The notes under the pieces are model-generated. The model worked only from the letters and a program-made list of their open reading frames with translations, ran no database searches and was not told the DNA's origin. 13,058 bases of DNA from Lachnospiraceae bacterium. Lineage in GTDB: Bacteria; Bacillota_A; Clostridia; Lachnospirales; Lachnospiraceae. Positions 1-6,694 of the stretch are shown in pieces. The DNA is taken from NCBI GenBank assembly GCA_017958935.1, contig JAGDBR010000193.1:1-13058 (forward strand), given 5' to 3'. The position numbers were made by a program, and so were the translations under genes. The first letter of the stretch is position 1. The number at the start of each line of letters is the position of its first letter.

Positions 1-622
1 CCATCAGGCCCGAGCCGTTCCAGGTCTCCCCGTCCGGACGCGGGACGATGTAGCTCTCATCCGAGAACCCGATATCGTAGAATCCGTTCTGCTTTAGGTA
101 TTCGAGCGGGTCCAGGCCGGTGAGCTTCTTAACGAGCGCGCCCATCGTATGGGTGCCCGAGGTGTCGTACTGGAACACGGTGCCCGGCCGGTGCGTCGGC
201 ACCGCGCGGAAGAACTCGCGCGTCCAGCAGGCCTTCGGGTCCGCCTTCGAATAGACCGTCATGTCGTAGCAGGTCTCCATCTTCAGCATGTCTTCGATCG
301 TCATCTCCTGCAGCCAAGGATGGACGATGCCCGGCAGATACTCCGGAAAATGGTCGCAGATCCGGTCCTGCAGGCTCAGCCGGCCTTCCGCCGCCAGCTT
401 TCCGATCGCCATGGACACGAAGCTCTTCGTCTCCGAATACATCCGGTGCAGCGTGTCTTTCTCGAACGGCGCGTAATACAGCTCCGTCACGAGTTTGCCG
501 TGCCGCTCGATCAGCAGGCTGTGCATCGGCAGACCGTGCTCCTTCAGCCGCCTGACCAGTTCAATGACGTCGCGCGTGCGGATGCCCTGCGCTTCCGGCG
601 TACTTCTCTCAAATTCTCTCAT
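1..622 (-). CDS. Serine hydrolase, beta-lactamase/class C fold (3' part beyond window)
   Basis: The 207 visible codons run from ATG at 622 to the window edge, so the C-terminus is missing. The protein resembles penicillin-binding-protein-like serine hydrolases (Beta-lactamase family): it starts with the family's usual 'PEAQGI' stretch (residues 9-14), has the nucleophile motif S63-E-T-K66 (SxxK), and has Y152-D-T-S at the place of the second YxN motif. There is no signal peptide, which suggests a cytoplasmic enzyme. The start is supported by GAGGAG eight bases upstream. It lies downstream of a sugar transporter but behind a terminator, so it may process an imported compound or be expressed separately. 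Substrate is unknown: esterase, amidase or glycoside-linked ester hydrolase are all possible. The third motif (KTG/HxG) would lie outside the window. Confidence 0.85.
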   Translation of the reverse strand, partial: MREFERSTPEAQGIRTRDVIELVRRLKEHGLPMHSLLIERHGKLVTELYYAPFEKDTLHRMYSETKSFVSMAIGKLAAEGRLSLQDRICDHFPEYLPGIVHPWLQEMTIEDMLKMETCYDMTVYSKADPKACWTREFFRAVPTHRPGTVFQYDTSGTHTMGALVKKLTGLDPLEYLKQNGFYDIGFSDESYIVPRPDGETWNGSGLM

Positions 623-660
623 GCGCTTTTCTCCTCTGTCTGTCCGGCATTCTCTGCCAT

Positions 661-689
661 AAAAAACGGTGCCGCAAACGCGGCACCGC
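661..689 (-). terminator. Rho-independent terminator after the permease pair
   Basis: A perfect 9-bp stem (667-675 with 680-688, loop AAAC on the plus strand) is followed on the minus strand by six T residues (666-661). It sits 20 bases after the stop of the second permease and ahead of the serine hydrolase ribosome binding site, so it should end or attenuate the transporter transcript. Confidence 0.85.
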
Positions 690-708
690 CATGTTGAATA
701 ATTGTGGA

Positions 709-1551
709 TCAGCCCTTGACAGCGCCTGCCGCGATGCCGCCGACCAGATGCTTCTGGACATAGGAGAACAGAAGGATCGTCGGGACAACGGCGATGATGG
801 CGCCGGCCGCCAGCTTACCGAAGTTGACCGAGAACTCACCGATCAAGCTCTTCAGTGCGACCGGGATCGTTCTCTTGTTCATCGAGTCGATGAACATGTA
901 CGAGAACAGGAACTCATTCCAGCAGGAAATGAACGCGTACGCAGCGACGGTCGCAATGCCCGGCTTCAGCAGCGGAAGCAGGACGCGGAACATCGTGCCG
1001 ATACGGCTGCAGCCGTCGATCTGTGCCGCTTCCTCGATCGTGTAGTCGATGCCGTGGATGAACGAACGCATCATGATCGAGTCATACGGGAAACGGAACG
1101 TGATGTCCACGAGGACCAGGGCCCACAGGCTGTCGAGCATCTTCAGGTTTCTGAAGATCAGGTACATCGGGGTCAGCAGCATGGCGCCCGGAATGAACTG
1201 CGTGCAGAGCAGCGCCAGCATGAATCCGTTCTTGCCTTTGAATTTGTAACGGTCCAGCGCATAACCGGTCAGCAGGGAGACCAGGACGATACCGATAACA
1301 CCGAAGATCGTCTTGAACAGGCTGTTGCCGAAATACAGTCTGAAGTCGGAACCGACCCAGGCATCCACGTAGTTCTGCCAGTATGCTTTCGCCGGCCAGA
1401 AGACGACGTTCTGAGAAATGACTTCAGGCTGCGTCTTCAAGGACGTTGCAAGACACCAGTAGATCGGGATGCAGATGAAGACGATGAACACTAACAGGCA
1501 GAGGATGAACAACGTCTTGGTGATGACTTTCTTGAATGTCAGCTTTTTCAT
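709..1551 (-). CDS. Carbohydrate ABC transporter permease, MalG/UgpE type
   Basis: This 280-residue integral membrane protein is the second permease of a CUT1-family sugar importer. The N-terminus is basic, followed by a membrane segment at about 12-35, and further helices lie at about 82-99, 113-131, 143-160, 200-220 and 250-268. The EAA loop that docks on the ATPase is intact: E174-A-A-Q-I-D-G180, ending L201-L-P203. It begins 4 bases after the stop of the first permease, so the two are translationally close; GGAGG lies nine bases before the ATG. Length and layout match the family. It acts in the cytoplasmic membrane with the neighbouring permease and the binding lipoprotein. The sugar cannot be named from sequence alone. 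Confidence 0.95.
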   Translation of the reverse strand: MKKLTFKKVITKTLFILCLLVFIVFICIPIYWCLATSLKTQPEVISQNVVFWPAKAYWQNYVDAWVGSDFRLYFGNSLFKTIFGVIGIVLVSLLTGYALDRYKFKGKNGFMLALLCTQFIPGAMLLTPMYLIFRNLKMLDSLWALVLVDITFRFPYDSIMMRSFIHGIDYTIEEAAQIDGCSRIGTMFRVLLPLLKPGIATVAAYAFISCWNEFLFSYMFIDSMNKRTIPVALKSLIGEFSVNFGKLAAGAIIAVVPTILLFSYVQKHLVGGIAAGAVKG

Positions 1552-1555
1552 CGTG

Positions 1556-2449
1556 TCAGTCCTCCTTTCCGTAACCGGTCAGCGTCAGGTAGATCGCCGC
1601 AAAGACGAGCAGGATGAAGAACGCGATGACGGCGATCGTCGTACCGTAACCGTAGTTGCCGCTCTTGACGGCCAGGTCGGTCATGTACATCGTCAGCGTC
1701 ATGGTGGCATTCGAAGGTCCGCCGCCGGTCAATGTGAAGATCAGGTCAACGTTGTTGAACTCCCAGACGGAACGAAGCAGGGTCGTGAAGATGATGGAAT
1801 CTTTCAGCAGCGGGATCTTGATCAGGAAGATCTCCTGGGCCAGATTGCCGCCGTCGACGACGCAGGCTTCGTGCAGGTCCGGTGAGATGTTCTGCATGGC
1901 TGCCAGCAATGTTATCGCGAAGAACGGTATGCCACGCCAGATCTCGGCCACGCAGGTGGCCCAGAAGGCAATGTCTTTATTTGCCGTCCAGGCGATGCCC
2001 TTGCTGATGATGCCGAGGTTCTTCAGAATGCCGTTCAGGAAGCCGTACTGTTCGTTGTAGATCAGCGTCCACAGCAGGGAAGTCAGAACACCTGAGATCG
2101 CCCACGGGAAGAAGACTACGCAACGGTACAGGCCGCGCCCGAAGAACTTCTGGTCCAGCAGCAGTGCAAGCGACATGCCCAGGATCAACTGGGAGACGAC
2201 CTGCGTCAGGACCCACTTTCCGGATTTGCCAAAGGACGTACGGAAGACAACGTCTTTCGCGAGTGCTTTGTAGTTCTCCAATCCGATAAACTCTCTCCGC
2301 TTGAAGTCCGTCGACTTATAGTACCACATGGAGTAGCGGAAGACGGAAATCAGCGGGTAGAACATGAATGCAATCAGGAAAAACACTGCCGGGATCAAAA
2401 GCAAGTACGGCATCGCATTCCGGATCGTAATGTGCTTTTTGGTTTTCAA
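1556..2449 (-). CDS. Carbohydrate ABC transporter permease, MalF/UgpA type
   Basis: This is the first permease of the CUT1 sugar importer. I choose a TTG start at 2449 (297 residues), because a GGGGGGTGGG ribosome binding site lies exactly six bases upstream. It gives the basic leader MKTKKHITIR typical of this family. An earlier in-frame TTG at 2467 lies directly behind a stop codon and has no such site; an ATG at 2413 would remove the basic leader. Helices lie at about 13-36, 82-98, 107-131, 160-183, 220-240 and 270-290. The EAA loop is present as E194-A-C-V-V-D-G200 ending I212-P213, with Cys in place of the second Ala. It has its own promoter and is followed after 4 bases by the second permease. 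Confidence 0.92.
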   Translation of the reverse strand: MKTKKHITIRNAMPYLLLIPAVFFLIAFMFYPLISVFRYSMWYYKSTDFKRREFIGLENYKALAKDVVFRTSFGKSGKWVLTQVVSQLILGMSLALLLDQKFFGRGLYRCVVFFPWAISGVLTSLLWTLIYNEQYGFLNGILKNLGIISKGIAWTANKDIAFWATCVAEIWRGIPFFAITLLAAMQNISPDLHEACVVDGGNLAQEIFLIKIPLLKDSIIFTTLLRSVWEFNNVDLIFTLTGGGPSNATMTLTMYMTDLAVKSGNYGYGTTIAVIAFFILLVFAAIYLTLTGYGKED

Positions 2450-2455
2450 TTTGCA

Positions 2456-2465
2456 CCCACCCCCC
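2456..2465 (-). promoter_or_regulatory. G-rich ribosome binding site deciding a TTG start
   Basis: On the minus strand the sequence GGGGGGTGGG lies six bases before the TTG at 2449-2447. It pairs with the 16S tail only through G and GU pairs, unlike the AAGGAG sites of the neighbouring genes. Together with the non-ATG start it suggests weak or tunable translation of the first permease. Confidence 0.55.
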
Positions 2466-2480
2466 AATTAAGATACTATC

Positions 2481-2509
2481 ATTTTAGTAGAAATCTTACA
2501 AAAAGACAA
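2481..2509 (-). promoter_or_regulatory. Sigma-A type promoter of the permease genes
   Basis: On the minus strand, -35 TTGTCT (2509-2504) and -10 TAAAAT (2486-2481) are 17 bases apart. Transcription would start near 2474, leaving a leader of roughly 25 bases before the permease TTG. The promoter lies downstream of a strong terminator, so the permeases do not depend on read-through from the binding-protein gene. Confidence 0.7.
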
Positions 2510-2529
2510 GTCTTTTTTCAGTCTTTTTT
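2500..2529. repeat. Three copies of GTCTTTTT, operator-like, over the -35 box
   Basis: On the plus strand GTCTTTTTT occurs at 2510-2518 and again at 2521-2529, an 11-base step (one helical turn). A third copy is inverted at 2500-2507 (AAAAAGAC), making a palindrome with a 2-base centre that overlaps the -35 hexamer. Direct repeats one turn apart next to a -35 are what AraC-family activators often bind. That this is the operator of the nearby regulator is inference. Confidence 0.4.
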
Positions 2530-2562
2530 TAACCATTTTGTCCATTTCGGGCGTTTTCGGAC

Positions 2563-2597
2563 AAAAAAAGAAGGCCCCCGCACAATGTGCGGGGGCC
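2563..2597 (-). terminator. Strong terminator between binding-protein and permease genes
   Basis: A perfect 11-bp GC-rich stem (2573-2583 with 2587-2597, 3-base loop) is followed on the minus strand by TTCTTTTTTT. It lies about 45 bases after the binding-protein stop. It should end most transcripts coming from the binding-protein promoter and stabilise that message, a common way to make far more binding protein than permease. Confidence 0.88.
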
Positions 2598-2641
2598 CGT
2601 CCTATGCGGACACCGTCAATGGATCATTGACAGGCTTCTTC

Positions 2642-4054
2642 TTACTTGCCCTGAGACTTGTTGTAGTTCTCGATCATCGTGTTCTGAGCGGTCTCCCACT
2701 CTTCGATGAGCTGCTGGGCAGAGGTGCACGGAATGTCAGCTTCCGAAGCACCGTCAGAACCATAGTGCATCGCAAGGGCCTGGATTCTCGGCTCCATCGA
2801 CTTCAGCGTAGCAGACCAGTCAGGCATGTAGGACAGAGACGGCTCTTCGATGTAACGGTCAGAAGCGGTCAGTGCCATAGCCATCTTGATGTGGAACTGC
2901 TCCTCAAGCCACGGATCGTCCGCGCAGCGAAGGTTCGTCGGCAGCTGGCCGATCATCTGGTTGAAGTAGCCGTTGCCTTCCTCAGAAGCAAGGTAAGCGA
3001 TCCACTTGAACGCAGCTTCGCGCTCTTCTTCCGGGCAGGTGTCGAAGATGCAGGACGCAAGGGCGCCGGACCAGCCGACGGTCTTGCCGTTCTTGTTCGA
3101 CTTCGGAAGCGGAGCAGCGCCGAATTCCATGTTCATGGTCGGGAAGTTCGTCTTGTGATCCGGGAACGAACCCAGGTTGTGGAACATGATCGCAGCGGAG
3201 CCGTTATCGAACTCGGTCGTCATGTCGGTGTAGGTCTGGGTCAGGTCGGATTCAGCAGTTGCCTTCTTGTAAAGGCCGACATACTTCTCAACGAATTCGA
3301 TCGCATCCGGATTGTTGATGTTGGACTTGCCGTCATCGCCGATCTGGGCGGAGATGCCCATGTAATCGTAGATGTAGTTGTACAGAGAGTCTGCACCGCC
3401 GGAGCCGCCGCGGAACGCAAGCGCGTACTGGTTGTTGTTCGGATCGTTGACTGCATCAACATTGTTGAACCAGTCATCCCAGGTCCACTCGTACGGATCG
3501 CCGAGGTTCGCCTTGTCGAAGTAGGTCTTGTTGTACCAGAAGATGGAGATGTTCGCGGAACGCGGAAGCAGGTACAGCTTGCCCTGACCACGGTCAGCAA
3601 GGACCTTCATGACCGACGGGGTCAGATCCTTGAACTCATCCCAGGTCTCGCAGTACTTGTCGAGCTCGACCAGATGGCCGGAATCGACAAGAACAGACTG
3701 CTGGTCACCCTTGCAGCCGCCGGTATCCGGGGTCGTGCCGCCGTCAAGAGCCTTCAGGTATTTCTCGAGGGATTCTGCCTGGACCAGGCCGACATAGTCG
3801 ATCTTGATGCCCGGGTTCGCAGCTTCGAATCTCTTGATCATTTCCTTGAAGTACGGGGTACGCTGGTCAGTAGCGTTCTCATCCCAGTAGGAAATCGTGA
3901 CTTCCTTTGCCGGAGCGGGGTCGGTCGGCTTCTCGGTCTGAGATTCGACCGGGCCCGGGTTCTGCGACGGAGCCGGCGTCGGGGTCGGCTTGTTGCAGGC
4001 CGCCAGAGAAACGATCATGAGCCCTGCTAACACAAGTGCCAAAAGTTTCTTCAT
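2642..4054 (-). CDS. Extracellular solute-binding lipoprotein, family 1 (sugar ABC transporter)
   Basis: This 470-residue protein is the substrate-capturing part of the sugar importer. It has a lipoprotein signal peptide: basic start, hydrophobic core at about 4-17, and lipobox L17-A-A-C20, with Cys20 as the lipidation site. A Pro/Thr-rich linker (about 21-50) spaces it from the membrane. The mature domain starts 'EVTISYWDEN' (51-60), the usual first strand of family 1 binding proteins, and contains 'RFEAANPGIKIDY' (75-87), which is also typical. It is anchored on the outer face of the membrane and feeds the two permeases encoded just downstream. AAAGGAG precedes the ATG. It has its own promoter right after the regulator gene. 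The ligand is probably an oligosaccharide or sugar derivative but cannot be specified. Confidence 0.94.
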   Translation of the reverse strand: MKKLLALVLAGLMIVSLAACNKPTPTPAPSQNPGPVESQTEKPTDPAPAKEVTISYWDENATDQRTPYFKEMIKRFEAANPGIKIDYVGLVQAESLEKYLKALDGGTTPDTGGCKGDQQSVLVDSGHLVELDKYCETWDEFKDLTPSVMKVLADRGQGKLYLLPRSANISIFWYNKTYFDKANLGDPYEWTWDDWFNNVDAVNDPNNNQYALAFRGGSGGADSLYNYIYDYMGISAQIGDDGKSNINNPDAIEFVEKYVGLYKKATAESDLTQTYTDMTTEFDNGSAAIMFHNLGSFPDHKTNFPTMNMEFGAAPLPKSNKNGKTVGWSGALASCIFDTCPEEEREAAFKWIAYLASEEGNGYFNQMIGQLPTNLRCADDPWLEEQFHIKMAMALTASDRYIEEPSLSYMPDWSATLKSMEPRIQALAMHYGSDGASEADIPCTSAQQLIEEWETAQNTMIENYNKSQGK

Positions 4055-4117
4055 TTCTGTTCTCCTTTTTTTATTTTTCCGGGCAGCGCGAGGCTGACCG
4101 AAATTAATACTGAATAT

Positions 4118-4145
4118 AGTTTACCATAATAATCGGGTTTGTCAA
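4118..4145 (-). promoter_or_regulatory. Promoter of the solute-binding protein gene
   Basis: On the minus strand a consensus -35 TTGACA (4145-4140) is followed after 16 bases by -10 TAAACT (4123-4118), preceded by TGG (extended -10). Start would be near 4111, giving a leader of about 57 bases. The -35 lies only 9 bases past the regulator's stop codon, and no terminator separates the two genes. ACAAA is repeated 11 bases apart across the -35, which could be part of an activator site. Confidence 0.7.
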
Positions 4146-4153
4146 TAATTTGT

Positions 4154-5779
4154 TCATAATTTCTCGGACCGCCGTCCGCTCTTCCGCTTGCTCTCCTTCC
4201 CGCGGAAGGCTTCGGGGCTCATGCCCGTGTACTTCCGGAAGGTCGCCGAGAAGTACTGGGAGGAGCTGAAACCGACTTCCCGCGCGATCGTGTTCACCAG
4301 CCGGTTCGTCGACAGCAGCAGCTCCTTCGCCCGCTCGATGCGCGTTTCGGTCAGCTGCGTCGTGAACGTCGTATGGTTCTCGTTCCGGAAAATGACGGTC
4401 AGGTACGGGATCGAGATCCCCAGCGCGTCCGAGACCTTCTTCAGCGTCAGGCCCGGATCCGAATAGTGCGTGTGCACGTAGTCCAGCGCCTCGTTCGCCA
4501 GATACGCCTTGCGGTTGTTCCCGCTGACGCGCTTCCCCACGATCTCCTTCGCCATGCCGGTCACGCACTCTTCCATGTCGGCCAGCACGCGCATGTGCAT
4601 GATCTGCTTCAGCGTGTCCATGTCCAGGGCGCTCTCCGCGATGCCGGAGTTGTCGGCCTTGCAGACGGCGACGGCCAGGTTCAGCGTGATGAAGCGGCAG
4701 GATTCGAGCGAGATGTTGCCGTCCTCCCGGATCAGGGCATAGACGCCGCGGATCATCTTCAGGGCTTCGGCCTCGTTGCCGGAGCGGATCTGGCGGCTCA
4801 GTTCGCGGTCGGGGACCGGGATCAGCGTCTCTTCGGTCACAGGCGGGACGTTGGCGTCTTCATAGAAGATCGTGCCCAGCCGGTCGATGTGGCGGTTGTG
4901 CAGCAGGCGGTCGGCCGTGCGGTGCGCCCGGTAGATGCCCTGGGTCGTCGGGACCGCCTGGCAGACGGCGGCCGTCAGGATGCAGTTGTCCAGTTCCTTG
5001 TTCAGCGCCACGATGCCCTCCAGCACGCGGCCGATGAACGGATTGTCCTGCGTCATCGCGGCCTCGGTCTGCAGGATCAGGTGCAGCCACTCGTAGGACG
5101 TGCCCGCGGAGTATACCGTCGCCGTGTGGCCGTACTCCTCGCTGAGCCCGCGCACGAGCAGCGACACACGGTTCTCCAGATACGGGATCAGCCGAAGGAT
5201 CGGCTCCTCCTGGCGGAAATCCTGCTGCCGCGGATCCAGCGCGACGACGATCACGAAGCAGGGCGTCCCGAAGAAGCGGATGTGCACGCGCTCCGCCTCG
5301 TCCTTCAGCATCTGCGCGTCGACCTTGCCCTGCATCAGGCGCGTCACGAACATGTGCTGCGTCATGTCGGAACGGTCCGGCCGCTTCAGCGTTCCGCCGC
5401 CGAACAGGCGGTGGAGCTCTTCGATCCGCTGCAGCAGCGCGGAAAGCTCATCCGGAGAAAACGGAAGCGTCAGGCAGTCGAAGGCGCCCGCTTCCATCGC
5501 GCGCTTCACGTTCTCGTAGGTCTTCTCTTCAATGCAGACCGCCGCCGGGCAGTCCGGGTAGATCGCGTGCAGCCGCTTCAGGGAAGCAAAGATGTTCCCG
5601 TCGTCGGAAGCCGCGACGAGGATCAGGTCGGCGCGCTCATCCCTTAAATACCGCATCACGTCGGCTTCGGACTCGAAGGCGATCACGAAGATGTCCGGTC
5701 CGAGTTTCAGCGCCGCGTTTTCCAGTGATTCACGCCTGGTTTTTGCCGCGTCCAGCAGTAAAAGCGTAGTTTCATTCAT
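4154..5779 (-). CDS. YesN-type AraC transcription regulator with degenerate receiver domain
   Basis: This 541-residue regulator probably controls the sugar transporter encoded directly downstream. Residues 1-122 follow the response-regulator receiver pattern (beta strand TLLLLD ending at 10, 'ADLILVAAS' at 50-58, 'AMEAGAFDCLTLPFSPDEL' at 94-112). The key residues are gone: the phosphoacceptor Asp is A56, the conserved Lys before PF is L105, the second acidic residue is A11, and the Ser/Thr position is I83. The middle (about 130-425) is a poorly conserved helical region as in YesN proteins. Residues about 427-527 form the AraC double helix-turn-helix (445-465 and 494-515, ending 'YTGMSPEAFR'). 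The tail is basic. AAAGGAG lies upstream of the ATG. No histidine kinase is next to it, which fits a phosphorylation-independent regulator, possibly one that senses a ligand through the middle region. Confidence 0.9.
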   Translation of the reverse strand: MNETTLLLLDAAKTRRESLENAALKLGPDIFVIAFESEADVMRYLRDERADLILVAASDDGNIFASLKRLHAIYPDCPAAVCIEEKTYENVKRAMEAGAFDCLTLPFSPDELSALLQRIEELHRLFGGGTLKRPDRSDMTQHMFVTRLMQGKVDAQMLKDEAERVHIRFFGTPCFVIVVALDPRQQDFRQEEPILRLIPYLENRVSLLVRGLSEEYGHTATVYSAGTSYEWLHLILQTEAAMTQDNPFIGRVLEGIVALNKELDNCILTAAVCQAVPTTQGIYRAHRTADRLLHNRHIDRLGTIFYEDANVPPVTEETLIPVPDRELSRQIRSGNEAEALKMIRGVYALIREDGNISLESCRFITLNLAVAVCKADNSGIAESALDMDTLKQIMHMRVLADMEECVTGMAKEIVGKRVSGNNRKAYLANEALDYVHTHYSDPGLTLKKVSDALGISIPYLTVIFRNENHTTFTTQLTETRIERAKELLLSTNRLVNTIAREVGFSSSQYFSATFRKYTGMSPEAFRGKESKRKSGRRSEKL

Positions 5780-5845
5780 TTTTCCTACACTCCTTTGCTT
5801 AAAATATCAAAAATCGCAAGCACACGATGTTCGTTTTCGGATAGT

Positions 5846-5875
5846 ACTATATCATACTGCGGCGGATCATTGCAA
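5846..5875 (-). promoter_or_regulatory. Promoter of the AraC-type regulator
   Basis: On the minus strand TTGCAA (5875-5870) and TATAGT (5851-5846) are 18 bases apart. Start would be near 5839, with a leader of about 60 bases. The -35 hexamer is the same palindrome used by the divergent promoter of the pantothenate-kinase pair. Confidence 0.5.
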
Positions 5876-5898
5876 TTTCTTTTTAAAAGAAGTATACT
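5870..5898 (+). promoter_or_regulatory. Promoter of the tandem pantothenate-kinase genes
   Basis: TTGCAA (5870-5875) and TATACT (5893-5898) are 17 bases apart, with a start expected near 5905. The leader is short (about 22 bases) and contains AAAAAGGAGA at 5911-5920 before the ATG at 5927. The two genes that follow have no other visible promoter. Confidence 0.68.
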
Positions 5899-5926
5899 TG
5901 AAACAGGAAGAAAAAGGAGACAGACC

Positions 5927-6694
5927 ATGGTCTTTACGGTAAATGTCGGAAATACGGTCACGTCCTACGGCGTCGCGTTCTCCGCGGACGACATCCGCTT
6001 CAGGCGGACCTCGACCGTCGAAACGAAGACCGACCTGGAACTGATGCTGATGTTCCTGTCCTTTCTGGAGGAACAGGGGCTCCGGGCGGAAGACATCCGC
6101 GCGTCGGTGCTCTCGTGCGTCGTGCCGCCGCAGAAAAGCGTGCTCATCCGCGCCCTGAAGCGTCTGACCGGCCGCGATCCGCTCGTCGTCGACGCGTCCT
6201 GCGCCTGCGGCTTCACGATCGGGCTGCCGGAGAAGAACGAGCTCGGCGCGAACCTGATCGCGCTCTCTTCGGCCGTTGTCCGCGACTACGGCGTGCCCGC
6301 GATCCTGATCAACGTCGGGACCGCGACGTCCTTCGGCCTCATCGACAAGGACGCGGTCTTCTGCGGCGGCGTGCTCTATCCGGGCATGCAGAACGCGCTC
6401 GACGCGCTCATTTCGCGCACCTCGCTCCCCCCGATGGAGGTCGAGGGCAATACGCGCCTGACGGGCAAGAACACCTTCGATTCGATCCAGGCCGGCGTGC
6501 TCTACGGGCATGCGGGGGCCGTGGACCGGATCCTGGACGAGCTGCTCTTGCTGGCGCCGGGCGCGAAGATCGTCATTGCAGGGAAGCGCGCCCGCGCGCT
6601 CGCCGGCGTCCTGCGGCACGAAGCTTCGGTCGACGACGCGCTCCTGCTGCGCGGCCTCTATTATATCGAAGAAGCGAAAGGAGGCCGTCCATGA
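5927..6694 (+). CDS. Degenerate type III pantothenate kinase homologue (probable pseudokinase)
   Basis: This 255-residue protein has the length and fold signature of CoaX, the ASKHA-fold enzyme that phosphorylates pantothenate in coenzyme A synthesis. All three family aspartates are replaced by asparagine: TVN6VGNT (phosphate-1 motif, normally DxGN), LGAN109L (normally GxDR, general base) and INV at N129 (normally DxGTA). The nucleotide motif TGG is also lost (IVIAG at 215-219). Structural motifs are kept: CGGVLYPG (146-153) and GKNTFDSIQAG (180-190). The start is set by AAGGAG eight bases before the ATG at 5927; an upstream extension has no site. The stop overlaps the next gene's start in ATGA. 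It is probably not active alone and may be a regulatory or structural partner of the downstream kinase. Confidence 0.88.
   Translation: MVFTVNVGNTVTSYGVAFSADDIRFRRTSTVETKTDLELMLMFLSFLEEQGLRAEDIRASVLSCVVPPQKSVLIRALKRLTGRDPLVVDASCACGFTIGLPEKNELGANLIALSSAVVRDYGVPAILINVGTATSFGLIDKDAVFCGGVLYPGMQNALDALISRTSLPPMEVEGNTRLTGKNTFDSIQAGVLYGHAGAVDRILDELLLLAPGAKIVIAGKRARALAGVLRHEASVDDALLLRGLYYIEEAKGGRP

Noticed and set aside
631..680. Possible promoter for the serine hydrolase (TTGCGG with GAGAAT, 17 apart)
   Set aside because: Only 3 and 4 of 6 bases match consensus, and the -35 lies in the terminator stem.
691..1494. Long plus-strand open frame opposite the MalG-type permease
   Set aside because: It is antisense to a well-supported permease, is rich in Arg/Gln/Asp as expected from reading a GC-rich gene backwards, and has no recognisable domain.
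2432..4030. Plus-strand open frame of over 500 codons opposite the binding-protein gene
   Set aside because: It mirrors the lipoprotein gene, has no ribosome site and shows no family motif; the minus-strand gene has a signal peptide, lipobox and promoter.
4055..4117. Possible riboswitch or attenuator in the leader of the binding-protein gene
   Set aside because: The leader is only about 57 bases, with no conserved riboswitch element and no terminator hairpin.
4373..5647. Plus-strand open frame opposite the AraC regulator
   Set aside because: Composition is dominated by Arg, Asp, Val and Gln with no motif. The opposite strand has a clear AraC domain.
5795..5926. 44-residue N-terminal extension of the first CoaX homologue
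   Set aside because: It would start upstream of the predicted promoter and run through both promoter boxes; family length and the ribosome site both support the ATG at 5927.
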